Source: Burkholderiales bacterium
GTDB lineage: Bacteria; Pseudomonadota; Gammaproteobacteria; Burkholderiales; Burkholderiaceae
Assembly: GCA_026225235.1 (NCBI GenBank)
Contig: JAMFSK010000098.1
Coordinates: forward strand, 1 to 64,000
Reading direction: 5' to 3'
Length of the DNA stretch: 64,000 bases
The position numbers were made by a program, and so were the translations under genes. Numbering within the stretch: position 1 is the first letter of the stretch; each line of letters opens with the position of its first letter. The notes beneath the pieces are model-generated. The model worked only from the letters and a program-made list of their open reading frames with translations. It was not told the origin of the DNA and made no database searches. Of this stretch, positions 55,410 through 63,552 are shown piece after piece.

Positions 55410-56411
55410 TCAAAAACGGACCACCGCCGCGCCCCACGTGAAGCCGCCGCCCACCCCTTCTAGCAACACATGGTGCCCAGGCTGGATGCGGCCATCGCGC
55501 ACCGCGACGTCGAGCGCCAGCGGAATCGATGCGGCCGACGTATTGCCGTGCTGGTCGACCGTGACGATCATGCGCTCGGCGGGCAGCCCAAGCTTGCGGC
55601 AGGTGCTCGTCATGATGCGGATGTTCGCCTGATGAGGAATCAGCCAGTCGACCTGAGATGCCGTGAGCCCGGCTTTGGCAAGCGCTTCGGTCGCAACCTT
55701 CTCGAGCACGTTGACGGCCAGCTTGAACACGGCTTGCCCGTCCATATGGAGGAAGGCGCTACCGGCAATCGCCCCGCCATTCACATTGCCCGGCACACAC
55801 AGGATCGACGCATGGCTGCCATCCGCATGCAGGGCCGTCGCGAGCACGCCAGGCTCGTCCGATGCCGTGACGATTACGGCACCCGCGCCATCACCGAACA
55901 GCACGCAGGTCGTGCGATCGTTGAAATCGAGAATCCGCGAGAAGGTCTCCGCGCCCACCACGAGAGCCGTCTTGTTCGCGCCGCTGCGGATGAAATTGTC
56001 CGCGGTCGCGAGGGCATAGGCGAAGCCCGAGCAGACGGCTTGCACGTCAAATGCCGCGCCGCCATTGGTAATGCCCAGCTTGTTCTGGAGCAGGCAGGCC
56101 GAGCTCGGAAAAACGAAATCGGGCGTCGATGTGGCGACGATGATCAGATCGATCGTCTGCGGGTCGACACCGGCGGCTTCGATCGCGCGTTGCGAGGCGA
56201 TCAGCGCGAGATCAGTTGTCGTGACGTTCGGCTCGACGAAGTGGCGCGCGTGAATGCCCGTGCGGGCGACGATCCACTCGTCACTCGTCTCGAGTCCGCG
56301 CGCAGCGAGCTGCGTAGCGAGTTCGTCATTGGTGACGCGATTGGGCGGCAGATAACTGCCTGTACCGATGATGCGGGAATATCGAGGTTGCTGCGAAGTA
56401 GATGCCATCAT
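55410..56411 (-). CDS. fabH: 3-oxoacyl-[acyl-carrier-protein] synthase III
   Basis: Starts fatty acid synthesis by condensing acetyl-CoA with malonyl-ACP. The 333 residues have the triad Cys127 ([12 protein letters not shown]), His ([12 protein letters not shown]) and Asn ([11 protein letters not shown]). Two ATGs are adjacent (56411 and 56408); the first overlaps the plsX stop as ATGA. Length is normal. Confidence 0.98.
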   Translation of the reverse strand: MMASTSQQPRYSRIIGTGSYLPPNRVTNDELATQLAARGLETSDEWIVARTGIHARHFVEPNVTTTDLALIASQRAIEAAGVDPQTIDLIIVATSTPDFVFPSSACLLQNKLGITNGGAAFDVQAVCSGFAYALATADNFIRSGANKTALVVGAETFSRILDFNDRTTCVLFGDGAGAVIVTASDEPGVLATALHADGSHASILCVPGNVNGGAIAGSAFLHMDGQAVFKLAVNVLEKVATEALAKAGLTASQVDWLIPHQANIRIMTSTCRKLGLPAERMIVTVDQHGNTSAASIPLALDVAVRDGRIQPGHHVLLEGVGGGFTWGAAVVRF

Positions 56412-57514
56412 GCCTTCGAGGAAACGGTCGCGAGCGCGATACGCGGTGCGGAGGTCCCGGCGGATGCGTCGGACTGAGAGGGGTCAGGGGCGGCAAGCGG
56501 TGCGGCGTTCTCTTCCATCGCTTGCGTCAGGCGAGCCTGCACGCCGTTCTTGACCGCATCATAACCGCGTTTGATAGCCCACTCAAACGCGTAGGCGTCA
56601 CCCGAGCCATGGCATTTGATCACGAGCCCACGCAAGCCGAGCAAGGCCGCGCCGCTGTAGCGCCGGTAGTCGACGCGGTGCTTCACGCGCGCCAGCACGG
56701 GCCACGCGAGCGCCGCCATGATCTTGGTCATCCACGACCGCGCGAACTCTTCCTTGATCATCTCGATGAGCATCTGCGCGAGCCCTTCGGACGCCTTGAG
56801 CGCGACGTTGCCGACAAAGCCATCGCAGACCACGACATCCGTCGTGCCCTTGTAGATGTCGTTGCCTTCGACGTTGCCGTAGAAATTGAGGGTGCTCGCG
56901 CGCAGCAGTTCAGCGGCGCGCTTGATCACCTCGTTGCCCTTGATCGCTTCTTCGCCGATGTTGAGCAAGCCGATCGTCGGGCGCTCCTTGCCATCGACGG
57001 CCGACACGAGTGCGTGGCCCATCTCGGCAAACTGAAGCAGATGCTGAGGCTCGCAATCGACGTTCGCACCCAGATCGAGCACGGTCGAATAGCCTTTGCG
57101 ATTCGGCATGACGGTCGCCAGCGCGGGGCGCTCGATACCGGGCAAGGTCTTGAGCACGTAGCGCGAAACCGCCATCAGCGCACCCGTATTGCCGGCCGAA
57201 ATGCAGCACTGCGCCGCCCCCTCTTTGACGAGGTTGAGCGCGACGCGCATCGACGAGTCTTTTTTCTTGCGCAAGGCGACCTCAATCGAGTCGTCCATCT
57301 GGACGACTTCCGAGGCGTGAACCACCGTCAACGCAGCGATTTCTCGCGCGTCGACGAGCTTGGCGCGCTTGAGTTGCGCGCGAATCGGCTCTTCGAGGCC
57401 GACCAGCACCAGTTCGGCGTCCGGATGGGAGCGAACGAAGCTGACAGCAGCGGGCACGGTCACGGACGGGCCGTGATCGCCGCCCATGCAGTCGATTGTG
57501 ATCTTGACGGTCAT
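56408..57514 (-). CDS. plsX: Phosphate acyltransferase PlsX
   Basis: Makes acyl-phosphate from acyl-ACP for PlsY-dependent phospholipid synthesis. The 368-residue protein opens [20 protein letters not shown] and has [33 protein letters not shown] and [12 protein letters not shown], the PlsX signatures. The last about 30 residues are Ala/Ser/Pro-rich and variable. It follows rpmF after a terminator-like hairpin, and overlaps fabH. Confidence 0.97.
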   Translation of the reverse strand: MTVKITIDCMGGDHGPSVTVPAAVSFVRSHPDAELVLVGLEEPIRAQLKRAKLVDAREIAALTVVHASEVVQMDDSIEVALRKKKDSSMRVALNLVKEGAAQCCISAGNTGALMAVSRYVLKTLPGIERPALATVMPNRKGYSTVLDLGANVDCEPQHLLQFAEMGHALVSAVDGKERPTIGLLNIGEEAIKGNEVIKRAAELLRASTLNFYGNVEGNDIYKGTTDVVVCDGFVGNVALKASEGLAQMLIEMIKEEFARSWMTKIMAALAWPVLARVKHRVDYRRYSGAALLGLRGLVIKCHGSGDAYAFEWAIKRGYDAVKNGVQARLTQAMEENAAPLAAPDPSQSDASAGTSAPRIALATVSSKA

Positions 57515-57537
57515 GCGACGATGCTGATCTCAGATGC

Positions 57538-57562
57538 AAAAAAGCGGCATCGGATGCCGCTT
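57538..57562. terminator. Intrinsic terminator between rpmF and plsX
   Basis: Stem AAGCGGCA / TGCCGCTT with a 5-base loop and T runs on the minus strand (TTTTTTGC) and a weaker TATTTTG on the plus strand. It sits 62 bases after rpmF and 23 bases before the plsX ATG. Confidence 0.75.
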
Positions 57563-57624
57563 ATTTTGTCGAACCCACGCTGTAGGCGCGTACTGGATAG
57601 CGAAGCCAAAATGGCTGCGCGCAC

Positions 57625-57804
57625 TCAGTCGTTCTTGGTCTTGACGACCTTCTTGCCGCGATAATAGCCGTTCGGGCTGATATGGTGGCGCAGATGCGTT
57701 TCGCCCGAGGTCGGTTCAACGCCGATTGCTGCACCCGTCAGGAAATCGTGGGCACGATGCATGCCGCGCTTGGACGGCGACTTCTTGTTTTGCTGGACAG
57801 CCAT
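57625..57804 (-). CDS. rpmF: 50S ribosomal protein L32
   Basis: A 59-residue basic ribosomal protein: [20 protein letters not shown], then [19 protein letters not shown]. The zinc-binding Cys set found in some L32 proteins is absent. It lies between yceD and plsX, the conserved yceD-rpmF-plsX arrangement. Confidence 0.98.
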   Translation of the reverse strand: MAVQQNKKSPSKRGMHRAHDFLTGAAIGVEPTSGETHLRHHISPNGYYRGKKVVKTKND

Positions 57805-57878
57805 GTCAACTCCTAAAAATTTTGCCGGATTCTAGCATATTCAGGCAGCACTCTCAGGTCGAGCATTGCCTGCTTGGG

Positions 57879-58550
57879 TCAAGCGTCGCTCTTTGGGGGA
57901 ACGTCGCGTTTCAGCGCCTGGAGCGCCGCAAAGGGGTTATCGGCTTCATCGCGCCGCATCGGCTCATCTTCTGCCGCATGCTCGATCACGATATCGCCTG
58001 CCTCGCCGGTCACGAGCGCCTCATGGACACTCGGACAGACATCGTGCTTCGGCACGAGCGGCAACGACAACAATAATTCTTCTTCAATTAGTTCATACAG
58101 GTCGAACTGCCGGGCGCCAACGATGGCATCGACTTCATCATCGTCGAGCGGCGCGGCGTCCGCCTCTTCCTCGCTCGCCACGATCTGGAAGGTCGCCGCC
58201 ACGTCTACCGGCTGCCGGTAAGGCCCCAGACAACGCTGACAATCCAGCCAGGGCGTAGCGTCGATCGTCAGGTGCAAATAGAGCTCGTTCTTGCTACCGG
58301 ACATGACGCGTGTTTCGCCACGCGCGGTCCAGTGCACCATATCGTCCGGCGCACCGGGCGTCACACCCTGCCCGCCCGCTACTTCGGCACGTTCTGCAGC
58401 CTGGACCTGCCCCTCGCTGGCCACTTCGTTTACCATGCGCGGCAAGTCGCTGAGAGCCACGCTCCCCGCGGCGCTTTGCGCCGTGCGAGCAAACTCGAAA
58501 AGGTCGAAAGCGCGCCAGCCGGAACCGGCTGCGGCGGATGATTTGCTCAT
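57879..58550 (-). CDS. yceD: YceD/DUF177 family 23S rRNA accumulation protein
   Basis: DUF177 protein needed for normal 23S rRNA accumulation in plants and bacteria; precise role unknown. The product (223 residues from the ATG at 58550; another ATG two codons upstream at 58556) has FDLFEFARTAQSAAGSVAL at the start, the Cys pair LDCQRCLGPYRQPV, an acidic stretch EEEADAAPLDDDEVD, and DLYELIEEELLLSLPLVP followed by HDVC. An insertion of about 20 residues near 48-70 (EGQVQAAERAEVAGGQ) looks variable. First gene after the strong promoter at 58579. Confidence 0.93.
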   Translation of the reverse strand: MSKSSAAAGSGWRAFDLFEFARTAQSAAGSVALSDLPRMVNEVASEGQVQAAERAEVAGGQGVTPGAPDDMVHWTARGETRVMSGSKNELYLHLTIDATPWLDCQRCLGPYRQPVDVAATFQIVASEEEADAAPLDDDEVDAIVGARQFDLYELIEEELLLSLPLVPKHDVCPSVHEALVTGEAGDIVIEHAAEDEPMRRDEADNPFAALQALKRDVPPKSDA

Positions 58551-58578
58551 GAGCATTACGACCGCTGCAAAGCGCGAG

Positions 58579-58608
58579 AGTATATCGATTTTTGCCCTTT
58601 CGAGTCAA
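58579..58608 (-). promoter_or_regulatory. Strong promoter for yceD-rpmF
   Basis: Minus strand TTGACT (58603-58608), 18-base spacer, TATACT (58579-58584). Initiation near 58572 leaves a leader of about 20 bases before yceD. Confidence 0.8.
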
Positions 58609-58681
58609 TCACTTAACCCGGGGTTTTTGGACTATCACGTGTTTTCCTGACCGTGCGACCTTCGGCCCCAAGCCATTTCCG

Positions 58682-59278
58682 ATGAATCCAGCCAACACGC
58701 GCCCCCTGATCCTCGCGTCGAGTTCGCCGTATCGCCGAGCGCTGCTCGAGCGCTTGCGCGTGCCGTTCGAAGTCGCCGTCCCCGCCATCGATGAAACGCC
58801 GCTCAAGGGCGAAGGGCCGGCCGCGACCGCCTTGCGGCTCGCAGTCGAAAAGGCGCGTGCGGTTGCCGCTTCGCACCCGCGAGCCCTGGTGATCGGCTCG
58901 GACCAGGTCGCCACCTTCGACGGCCGCCAGATCGGAAAGCCGGGCAACCATGCCGCCGCACTTGTCCAACTTCAGGCCATGCGTGGACGGGAAGTCGAAT
59001 TTCATAGCGCGTTATGCGTACTGGATGCCGTGAGCGAGCAAGTGCAGGTCAAGGATGTGATCACCCGCGTGCGCTTTCGCGACCTCCCCGACGAGGCTCT
59101 CGAAGCCTATCTTCATGCCGAACAGCCCTACGACGTCGCCGGCAGCGCGAAATCCGAAGGGCTGGGCATTGCGCTGCTCGAGACGATCGACAGCAATGAC
59201 CCGACCGCCCTGGTCGGCCTGCCGCTGATCGAACTGGTCAGCATGCTGAACCATGCAGGTTTCCCGGTACTGAAATGA
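58682..59278 (+). CDS. Maf-family nucleotide pyrophosphatase (YceF-like)
   Basis: House-cleaning hydrolase of modified NTPs; the YceF subgroup acts on m7GTP. The 198 residues open MNPANTRPLILASSSPYRR (Maf motif SSSPYRR), with FEVAVPAIDETP, VIGSDQVATFDG (catalytic Asp) and the C-terminal PTALVGLPLIELVSML. The context next to yceD-rpmF favours the YceF (MafB) type. The frame open to 58592 lies in the divergent promoter region. Overlaps the next gene by 4 bases (ATGA). Confidence 0.94.
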   Translation: MNPANTRPLILASSSPYRRALLERLRVPFEVAVPAIDETPLKGEGPAATALRLAVEKARAVAASHPRALVIGSDQVATFDGRQIGKPGNHAAALVQLQAMRGREVEFHSALCVLDAVSEQVQVKDVITRVRFRDLPDEALEAYLHAEQPYDVAGSAKSEGLGIALLETIDSNDPTALVGLPLIELVSMLNHAGFPVLK

Positions 59279-59994
59279 TGAGTGGCACGCTCTATTTGAT
59301 TCCCAACACCCTTGGCGAAGGCGATGACACGATGCTCGATGCCGTGCTGCCGGCTTCGGTCAGGGCGCAAGCGTCGAGACTTGGCTACTTTGTCGGCGAG
59401 AACGCCAAGAGCACGCGCGTGTTTCTCAAACGGGTCGGGACAACACGGCCGATTCAGGAAATCGTGATTGCCGAACTCAACGTCAACACGCCTCCCGGCC
59501 AGGTTGACGCGCTGCTCAAGCCGATTCTTGAAGGCGAAGACGGCGGCCTTGTCTCGGAAGCGGGTTGCCCCGCCGTGGCGGATCCCGGCGCCCTTCTGGT
59601 CGCGCGCGCCCATCAGCGGGGCGTGAAGGTAGTGCCGCTGGTGGGTCCGAACTCGATCCTGCTCGGCCTTATGGCATCGGGACTGAATGGCCAGAGTTTC
59701 GCCTTCCATGGCTATTTGCCGCTCGAACCCGCGGTGCGCACCAAGCATCTGCGGGAGTTGGAGCAGATCTCACGGCGCGGGCGTCAGACGCAGATCTTCA
59801 TCGAAACGCCTTATCGGAACAAAGTGCTCCTTGAGGCCCTGCGCGCGACCTGCGCCCCCTCGACGCTGCTGTGCATCGCGGTCGATCTCACGTTGCCGAC
59901 CGAACAAGTCGTGAGCAAGCCGATCTCGAGCTGGAAACCGGACACGCTCGATCTGAACAAGCGGCCGGCTATCTTCCTGGTGCTGGCTATATAA
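59275..59994 (+). CDS. Tetrapyrrole-methylase-fold SAM methyltransferase (RsmI-related)
   Basis: The 239 residues have the fold's SAM/substrate segments: LYLIPNTLGEGD, GYFVGENAKSTR, EGEDGGLVSEAGCPAVADPG (GxSD-like loop), VVPLVGPNSILLGLMASGLN and FIETPYRN. This resembles RsmI, which 2'-O-methylates C1402 of 16S rRNA, but the opening motif differs (LIPNTLGE rather than VATPIGN), matching the separate RsmI-like family that pairs with maf in beta- and gamma-proteobacteria; its substrate is unknown. Translationally coupled to maf. Confidence 0.9.
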   Translation: MMSGTLYLIPNTLGEGDDTMLDAVLPASVRAQASRLGYFVGENAKSTRVFLKRVGTTRPIQEIVIAELNVNTPPGQVDALLKPILEGEDGGLVSEAGCPAVADPGALLVARAHQRGVKVVPLVGPNSILLGLMASGLNGQSFAFHGYLPLEPAVRTKHLRELEQISRRGRQTQIFIETPYRNKVLLEALRATCAPSTLLCIAVDLTLPTEQVVSKPISSWKPDTLDLNKRPAIFLVLAI

Positions 59995-60030
59995 GGATAT
60001 GGGCGAGAGCGGGCCCGTCGGCGGCCTCGC

Positions 60031-60065
60031 CGCCTGTCGTCGCCTGTCGTCGCCTGTCGTCGCCT
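60031..60065. repeat. Short tandem repeat, 10-bp unit
   Basis: Three and a half perfect copies of CGCCTGTCGT between the methyltransferase stop and the sppA terminator region. Non-coding. Confidence 0.9.
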
Positions 60066-60137
60066 TCCGCTTGCCCCCCCCTCTGCCTTGCCCCTTACCG
60101 ACTCCGTATCGCCAGGCAAGGTGCCGCCGCGTAAACG

Positions 60138-60165
60138 ATGAATGCCGCCCGAAGGCGGCATTCAT
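60138..60165. terminator. Hairpin between convergent genes (RsmI-like and sppA)
   Basis: Perfect 12-bp stem ATGAATGCCGCC / GGCGGCATTCAT with a CGAA tetraloop. T runs are weak on both sides, so it may act as a bidirectional end with limited strength. Confidence 0.6.
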
Positions 60166-60238
60166 TGCGCAGCTACAGCAGCTACCACAGCCACATAAAG
60201 CAGCTACATCGAGCAACTACGGCACGCTGGCCGGCGCT

Positions 60239-61249
60239 TTATTGAAGCGAAGCGCGGGCGCCGAAGTTCGCGAGTGCCTTCATCGCCGCATCGCCAATCG
60301 AAGCGCCAAAGCGGTTTGCCAAACGATCCGCAAAATTCGACTTGACCGTGTAATCGACGATCGTCTCGGCCTTGATCACGTCACGCGCGACATAGTCGGT
60401 GTCGCCCAGGCCATCTGCGAGCCCCAGTTCGACACTTTGCTGACCCGTCCAGAACATGCCCGAGAACAAATCGGGATTGTCCGCATCCTTGAGGCGGCTA
60501 CCGCGGCCTTGCTTCACCGCAGCGATGAATTGCGCGTGGATCTGGTCGAGCATCTGCTGTGCATGCTCCTTCGCCTTGTCGGTTTCCGGCGAGAACGGAT
60601 CGAACAGACCCTTGTTTTCACCCGACGTATGAAGGCGGCGTTCGACACCGAGCTTGTCCATCAGCCCGGTAAAGCCAAAACCTTCCATCAGCACGCCGAT
60701 CGAGCCGACCACGCTCGCCTGGTCGACGAAAATCTTGTCTGCCGCCACGGCAACGTAATAGCCACCCGACGCACACATATCGTCGACCACTACATACAGC
60801 GGTTTGGACGGATATTTTGTCCGCAAGCGCCGAATGTCGCGATTAATGATGTTCGCCTGAACCGGGCTGCCGCCCGGGCTATTGATACGCAGAATGACGC
60901 CGACCGTGTTTGAGTCGGCAAAAGCCGATTCGAGCGACGCATCGATATTCTCGGCACTCGCCTGACTATCTGACGAAATCTCACCGGTCAGGGTGACCAA
61001 GGCCGTATGGCGCCCGGTGCTGACCGTCGTCTCGCCCGAGACGTTCAACAGGCCCCAGGCAATCAACGCAAAGACAATCAGGAAAGCAAAACGAAAGAAT
61101 ATCTTCCAGCGACGGTTTGCTCGCTGCTCGCGAACCGCTGAGAGGGCGAGCTTTTCCAGCACCGCGCGTTCCCAATTGCCATCGCGGGAGGCGGGTGGAA
61201 TGGGCGCGCCCGGGCGCGCCGATGAATCCGAATGATCGATGTCTGACAT
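60239..61249 (-). CDS. sppA: Signal peptide peptidase SppA (short, S49 family)
   Basis: Membrane-anchored Ser/Lys protease that degrades cleaved signal peptides. The 336-residue single-domain type has a cytosolic N-terminus, one TM helix (about 49-67, IFFRFAFLIVFALIAWGLL), the ClpP-like fold with LRINSPGGSPVQAN, nucleophile Ser161 in CASGGYYVAVAAD and VVGSIGVLMEG. It follows the Rieske gene by 50 bases in the rluC-gph-Rieske-sppA run. Confidence 0.95.
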   Translation of the reverse strand: MSDIDHSDSSARPGAPIPPASRDGNWERAVLEKLALSAVREQRANRRWKIFFRFAFLIVFALIAWGLLNVSGETTVSTGRHTALVTLTGEISSDSQASAENIDASLESAFADSNTVGVILRINSPGGSPVQANIINRDIRRLRTKYPSKPLYVVVDDMCASGGYYVAVAADKIFVDQASVVGSIGVLMEGFGFTGLMDKLGVERRLHTSGENKGLFDPFSPETDKAKEHAQQMLDQIHAQFIAAVKQGRGSRLKDADNPDLFSGMFWTGQQSVELGLADGLGDTDYVARDVIKAETIVDYTVKSNFADRLANRFGASIGDAAMKALANFGARASLQ

Positions 61250-61299
61250 GCGTCGTCGTTTGAGGCGTTATTCCAGCCAGTAGAGTGGCGACCGGTCAG

Positions 61300-61773
61300 T
61301 CACACGGCGGCTTCTGGACACACTGCACCGTCCGGAAGCCAGAAAACCGCGCGTCCCGAGGGTGTCTCGCGTTCTTCAACCTGTACTGCGCGAAGTTTGG
61401 CGCCGCGACAGGGTCCGCCTACGCAGCGGCCGCTTTCCGGCGTGTACATCGCACCATGTGTAGCGCAAATCAAGTATAAACCCGAATCGTCGAAGAACTG
61501 GCCCTCATTCCAGTCCAGTTCCATCGGAACATGCGCGCATTGGTTCAGATATCCGTAGACCTTGCTGTCGAAACGCACGAAAAATACGGTGGCTTCACGA
61601 GCGAGAAAGCGTGCCTTGGTCCGAACTCCCTTTCCGCCCTCCACCAGCGCCGTGGAATCGCAGATATACACGGCCTCTGTGATGGGGGCGTGACTTTCCG
61701 GCTTGTCACCCGCAGGGTTGACCGGTTCGACGGGCGTCACGACAGGCTTTGCGCCAAGATCTGACTCAGGCAT
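61300..61773 (-). CDS. Rieske [2Fe-2S] domain protein
   Basis: A 157-residue soluble ferredoxin-like Rieske protein. The cluster ligands are Cys79 and His81 (NQCAHVPMEL) and Cys103 and His106 (LICATHGAMY), followed by CVGGPCRGAKL; the spacing fits C-x-H...C-x2-H. The N-terminal 30 residues are polar and Pro-rich. The ATG at 61773 overlaps the gph stop by 8 bases. An electron-transfer partner is not known; the rluC-gph-Rieske-sppA order is typical in Burkholderiales. Confidence 0.92.
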   Translation of the reverse strand: MPESDLGAKPVVTPVEPVNPAGDKPESHAPITEAVYICDSTALVEGGKGVRTKARFLAREATVFFVRFDSKVYGYLNQCAHVPMELDWNEGQFFDDSGLYLICATHGAMYTPESGRCVGGPCRGAKLRAVQVEERETPSGRAVFWLPDGAVCPEAAV

Positions 61774-62425
61774 GGGTCGCCAGCCAGTCACCGAGTTCGG
61801 CGACACTATGAGCACAGAAACGCGGCGCAAGCTCGAGTAAAGGCGCCTCGGGATGCGCGCCGTAGGTCACGGCAATGCTCGCGGTGCCGGCATTGAGCGC
61901 CATCTGGAGATCATGTGTGGTGTCGCCGATCATGACGGTGCGCTCAACCGTGCTGCCGACGCCGTCGATGACCTCATGAAGCATTTGCGGATGGGGTTTA
62001 GAAAACGTCTCGTCGGCGCAACGGGTGATGTCGAACAACGGGCCGACACCGACCGCCTTCAGCGCACGATCCAGCCCGACCCGGCTCTTCCCGGTTGCAA
62101 CGGCGAGCTGAAAACCCGCCCCACGCAGGCGCTCAAGCATCTCGCGCGCGCCGGCAAACAATTCGATGGTCGGATCGCCAGTCAGGTAATGCACGCGATA
62201 GCGCTCGACCAGTTGGGGGTAATCGTCCGGATCGAGCGTGGGCACGGCACTTTCCAGCGCATCGCGCAGCCCCAGGCCGATCACGTAGCTGGCGGCTTCG
62301 TCCGTAGGCACCGGCAGACCCAGGTCGCGACAGGCGGCCTGGATACTGCGCGTGATGTGGGCAGTCGAATCCATCAGGGTGCCGTCCCAGTCGAACACGA
62401 TCAGATCAAATTGCTTTTGCGGCAT
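61766..62425 (-). CDS. HAD-family hydrolase, phosphoglycolate phosphatase-like
   Basis: The 219-residue HAD subfamily IA protein has motif I DWDGTLMDS (nucleophile Asp), motif II AVATGKSR, motif III Lys in SKPHPQML and motif IV MIGDTTHDLQMA. Similar to Gph/YieH-type phosphatases; substrate not settled. It overlaps rluC by 20 bases and the Rieske gene by 8 bases. Confidence 0.92.
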   Translation of the reverse strand: MPQKQFDLIVFDWDGTLMDSTAHITRSIQAACRDLGLPVPTDEAASYVIGLGLRDALESAVPTLDPDDYPQLVERYRVHYLTGDPTIELFAGAREMLERLRGAGFQLAVATGKSRVGLDRALKAVGVGPLFDITRCADETFSKPHPQMLHEVIDGVGSTVERTVMIGDTTHDLQMALNAGTASIAVTYGAHPEAPLLELAPRFCAHSVAELGDWLATHA

Positions 62426-63407
62426 GCCCGTCTTCTTCCTTCAATTGGTCGATAAAGTGCCGGCAATCCGCCGGCAACGGCGCATGGAGCTCAACTGACT
62501 CGCCACTGCCGGGGTGGGTAAAGCGCAGCTTGTAGGCGTGCAGGAACATCCGCTTGATGCCCGGGCGCACGCCTGAACGGCTCAGCTGGCGATTGAGCGC
62601 ATAGTCACCATACTTCTCGTCGCCGACGATCGGCGTGCCCAAATGCTGGAGATGCACGCGGATCTGGTGTGTTCGCCCCGTTTTAAGCTCACATTCCAGC
62701 AAAGCGTAGCCTTTGAAGCGTTCGACCAGGTTGAAAATCGTATGGGATGCTTGCCCGTCCTCTTGCACGCGCACCCGGCGCTCGCCTTCGGGCGTCAGAT
62801 ACTTGTGCAAAGGCGCCTTCACGGCGCGGCGCGCGTCATGCCAGTCGCCGACGACACAGGCGAGATAACGTTTGTCGATGCGGTTTTCCCGGATTTGCTC
62901 GTGCAGGGCGACCAGCGCCGAGCGCCGCTTCGCAATCATCAGTAGCCCCGAGGTTTCCCGGTCGAGCCGATGCACAAGCTCGAGGAATTTCGCGGTCGGG
63001 CGCGCGTTGCGCAACTGCTCAATCACACCAAAACTGACCCCGCTCCCGCCGTGAACCGCGAGACCGGCAGGCTTGTCGATCACCAAAAGGAAGTCGTCCT
63101 CGTGCACGATCGTATAAACCGGCGCGGGCATCCAGGTTGGTGTTTCGACTTCGCGCGCGGCGATGCGAATCGGCGGCACGCGCACCCGATCGCCCGCCAT
63201 CAATCGATAGTCAGCACCCACTCTCCCTTTATTGACGCGGACTTCACCGCTTCGCAGAATGCGGTAGACATGGCTTTTAGGCACGCCTTTACAAATGCGC
63301 ATCAAGAAGTTATCGATGCGCTGGCCCGCCCATTCTTCGTCGATCTCGATCATCGAGACCTGGTCGGCGGCAACTGAATGCCCGGAGGTTTTGCCTAACT
63401 CATTCAT
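62406..63407 (-). CDS. rluC: Ribosomal large subunit pseudouridine synthase C
   Basis: Forms pseudouridines at 955, 2504 and 2580 of 23S rRNA (E. coli numbering). The 333-residue protein has an S4 domain (GQRIDNFLMRICKGVPKSHV, SGEVRVNKGRV), the RluA-family catalytic motif HRLDRETSGLLM (catalytic Asp) and the C-terminal LKTGRTHQIRVHLQHLG. It is divergent from a strong promoter whose -35 overlaps its own start codon region, the usual rluC/rne arrangement. Confidence 0.96.
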   Translation of the reverse strand: MNELGKTSGHSVAADQVSMIEIDEEWAGQRIDNFLMRICKGVPKSHVYRILRSGEVRVNKGRVGADYRLMAGDRVRVPPIRIAAREVETPTWMPAPVYTIVHEDDFLLVIDKPAGLAVHGGSGVSFGVIEQLRNARPTAKFLELVHRLDRETSGLLMIAKRRSALVALHEQIRENRIDKRYLACVVGDWHDARRAVKAPLHKYLTPEGERRVRVQEDGQASHTIFNLVERFKGYALLECELKTGRTHQIRVHLQHLGTPIVGDEKYGDYALNRQLSRSGVRPGIKRMFLHAYKLRFTHPGSGESVELHAPLPADCRHFIDQLKEEDGHAAKAI

Positions 63408-63419
63408 TCTGCATATAAT
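63391..63419 (+). promoter_or_regulatory. Strong sigma-70 promoter reading away from rluC
   Basis: TTGCCT (63391-63396), exactly 17 bases, and a perfect TATAAT (63414-63419). Initiation near 63426. The -35 element lies within the first codons of rluC on the other strand. Confidence 0.85.
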
Positions 63420-63425
63420 TTGTCA

Positions 63426-63552
63426 CAGCATTTGCTGTCGGCCACCAAATCTGAAGGTCGGACAGTGGAGTGCACCCGGTGCGAGCGGTAAAAACCGTCA
63501 TTTTACTTGCACCGGAGGGTCGGTTGCTCGTCCCGATGACGAGCATTTTTTT
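63426..63552 (+). ncRNA. Structured, terminated leader RNA or small RNA (probably upstream of rne)
   Basis: From the promoter above, about 127 bases fold into a small CAGCA/TGCTG hairpin, a central helix of 10 bp (CCGGTGCGAG 63476-63485 with CTTGCACCGG 63506-63515) enclosing an inner CGGT-A(n)-ACCG hairpin, and an intrinsic terminator (GCTCGT / ACGAGC, 63526-63544, then ATTTTTTT). No coding frame fits. In Burkholderiales the gene divergent from rluC is rne, which has a long regulated leader; this may be that leader with a premature terminator, or a stand-alone sRNA. Confidence 0.6.
63526..63552 (+). terminator. Intrinsic terminator in the leader RNA
   Basis: Stem GCTCGT / ACGAGC with a 7-base loop, followed directly by ATTTTTTT. 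Confidence 0.85.

Noticed and set aside
56402-57664. Open frame of 420 codons on the plus strand
   Set aside because: Antisense to plsX over its full length; no family pattern.
60001-60240. CRISPR-like array from repeated CGCCTGTCGT and CAGCTAC words
   Set aside because: Units are 7-10 bases with no spacers; simple slippage repeats.
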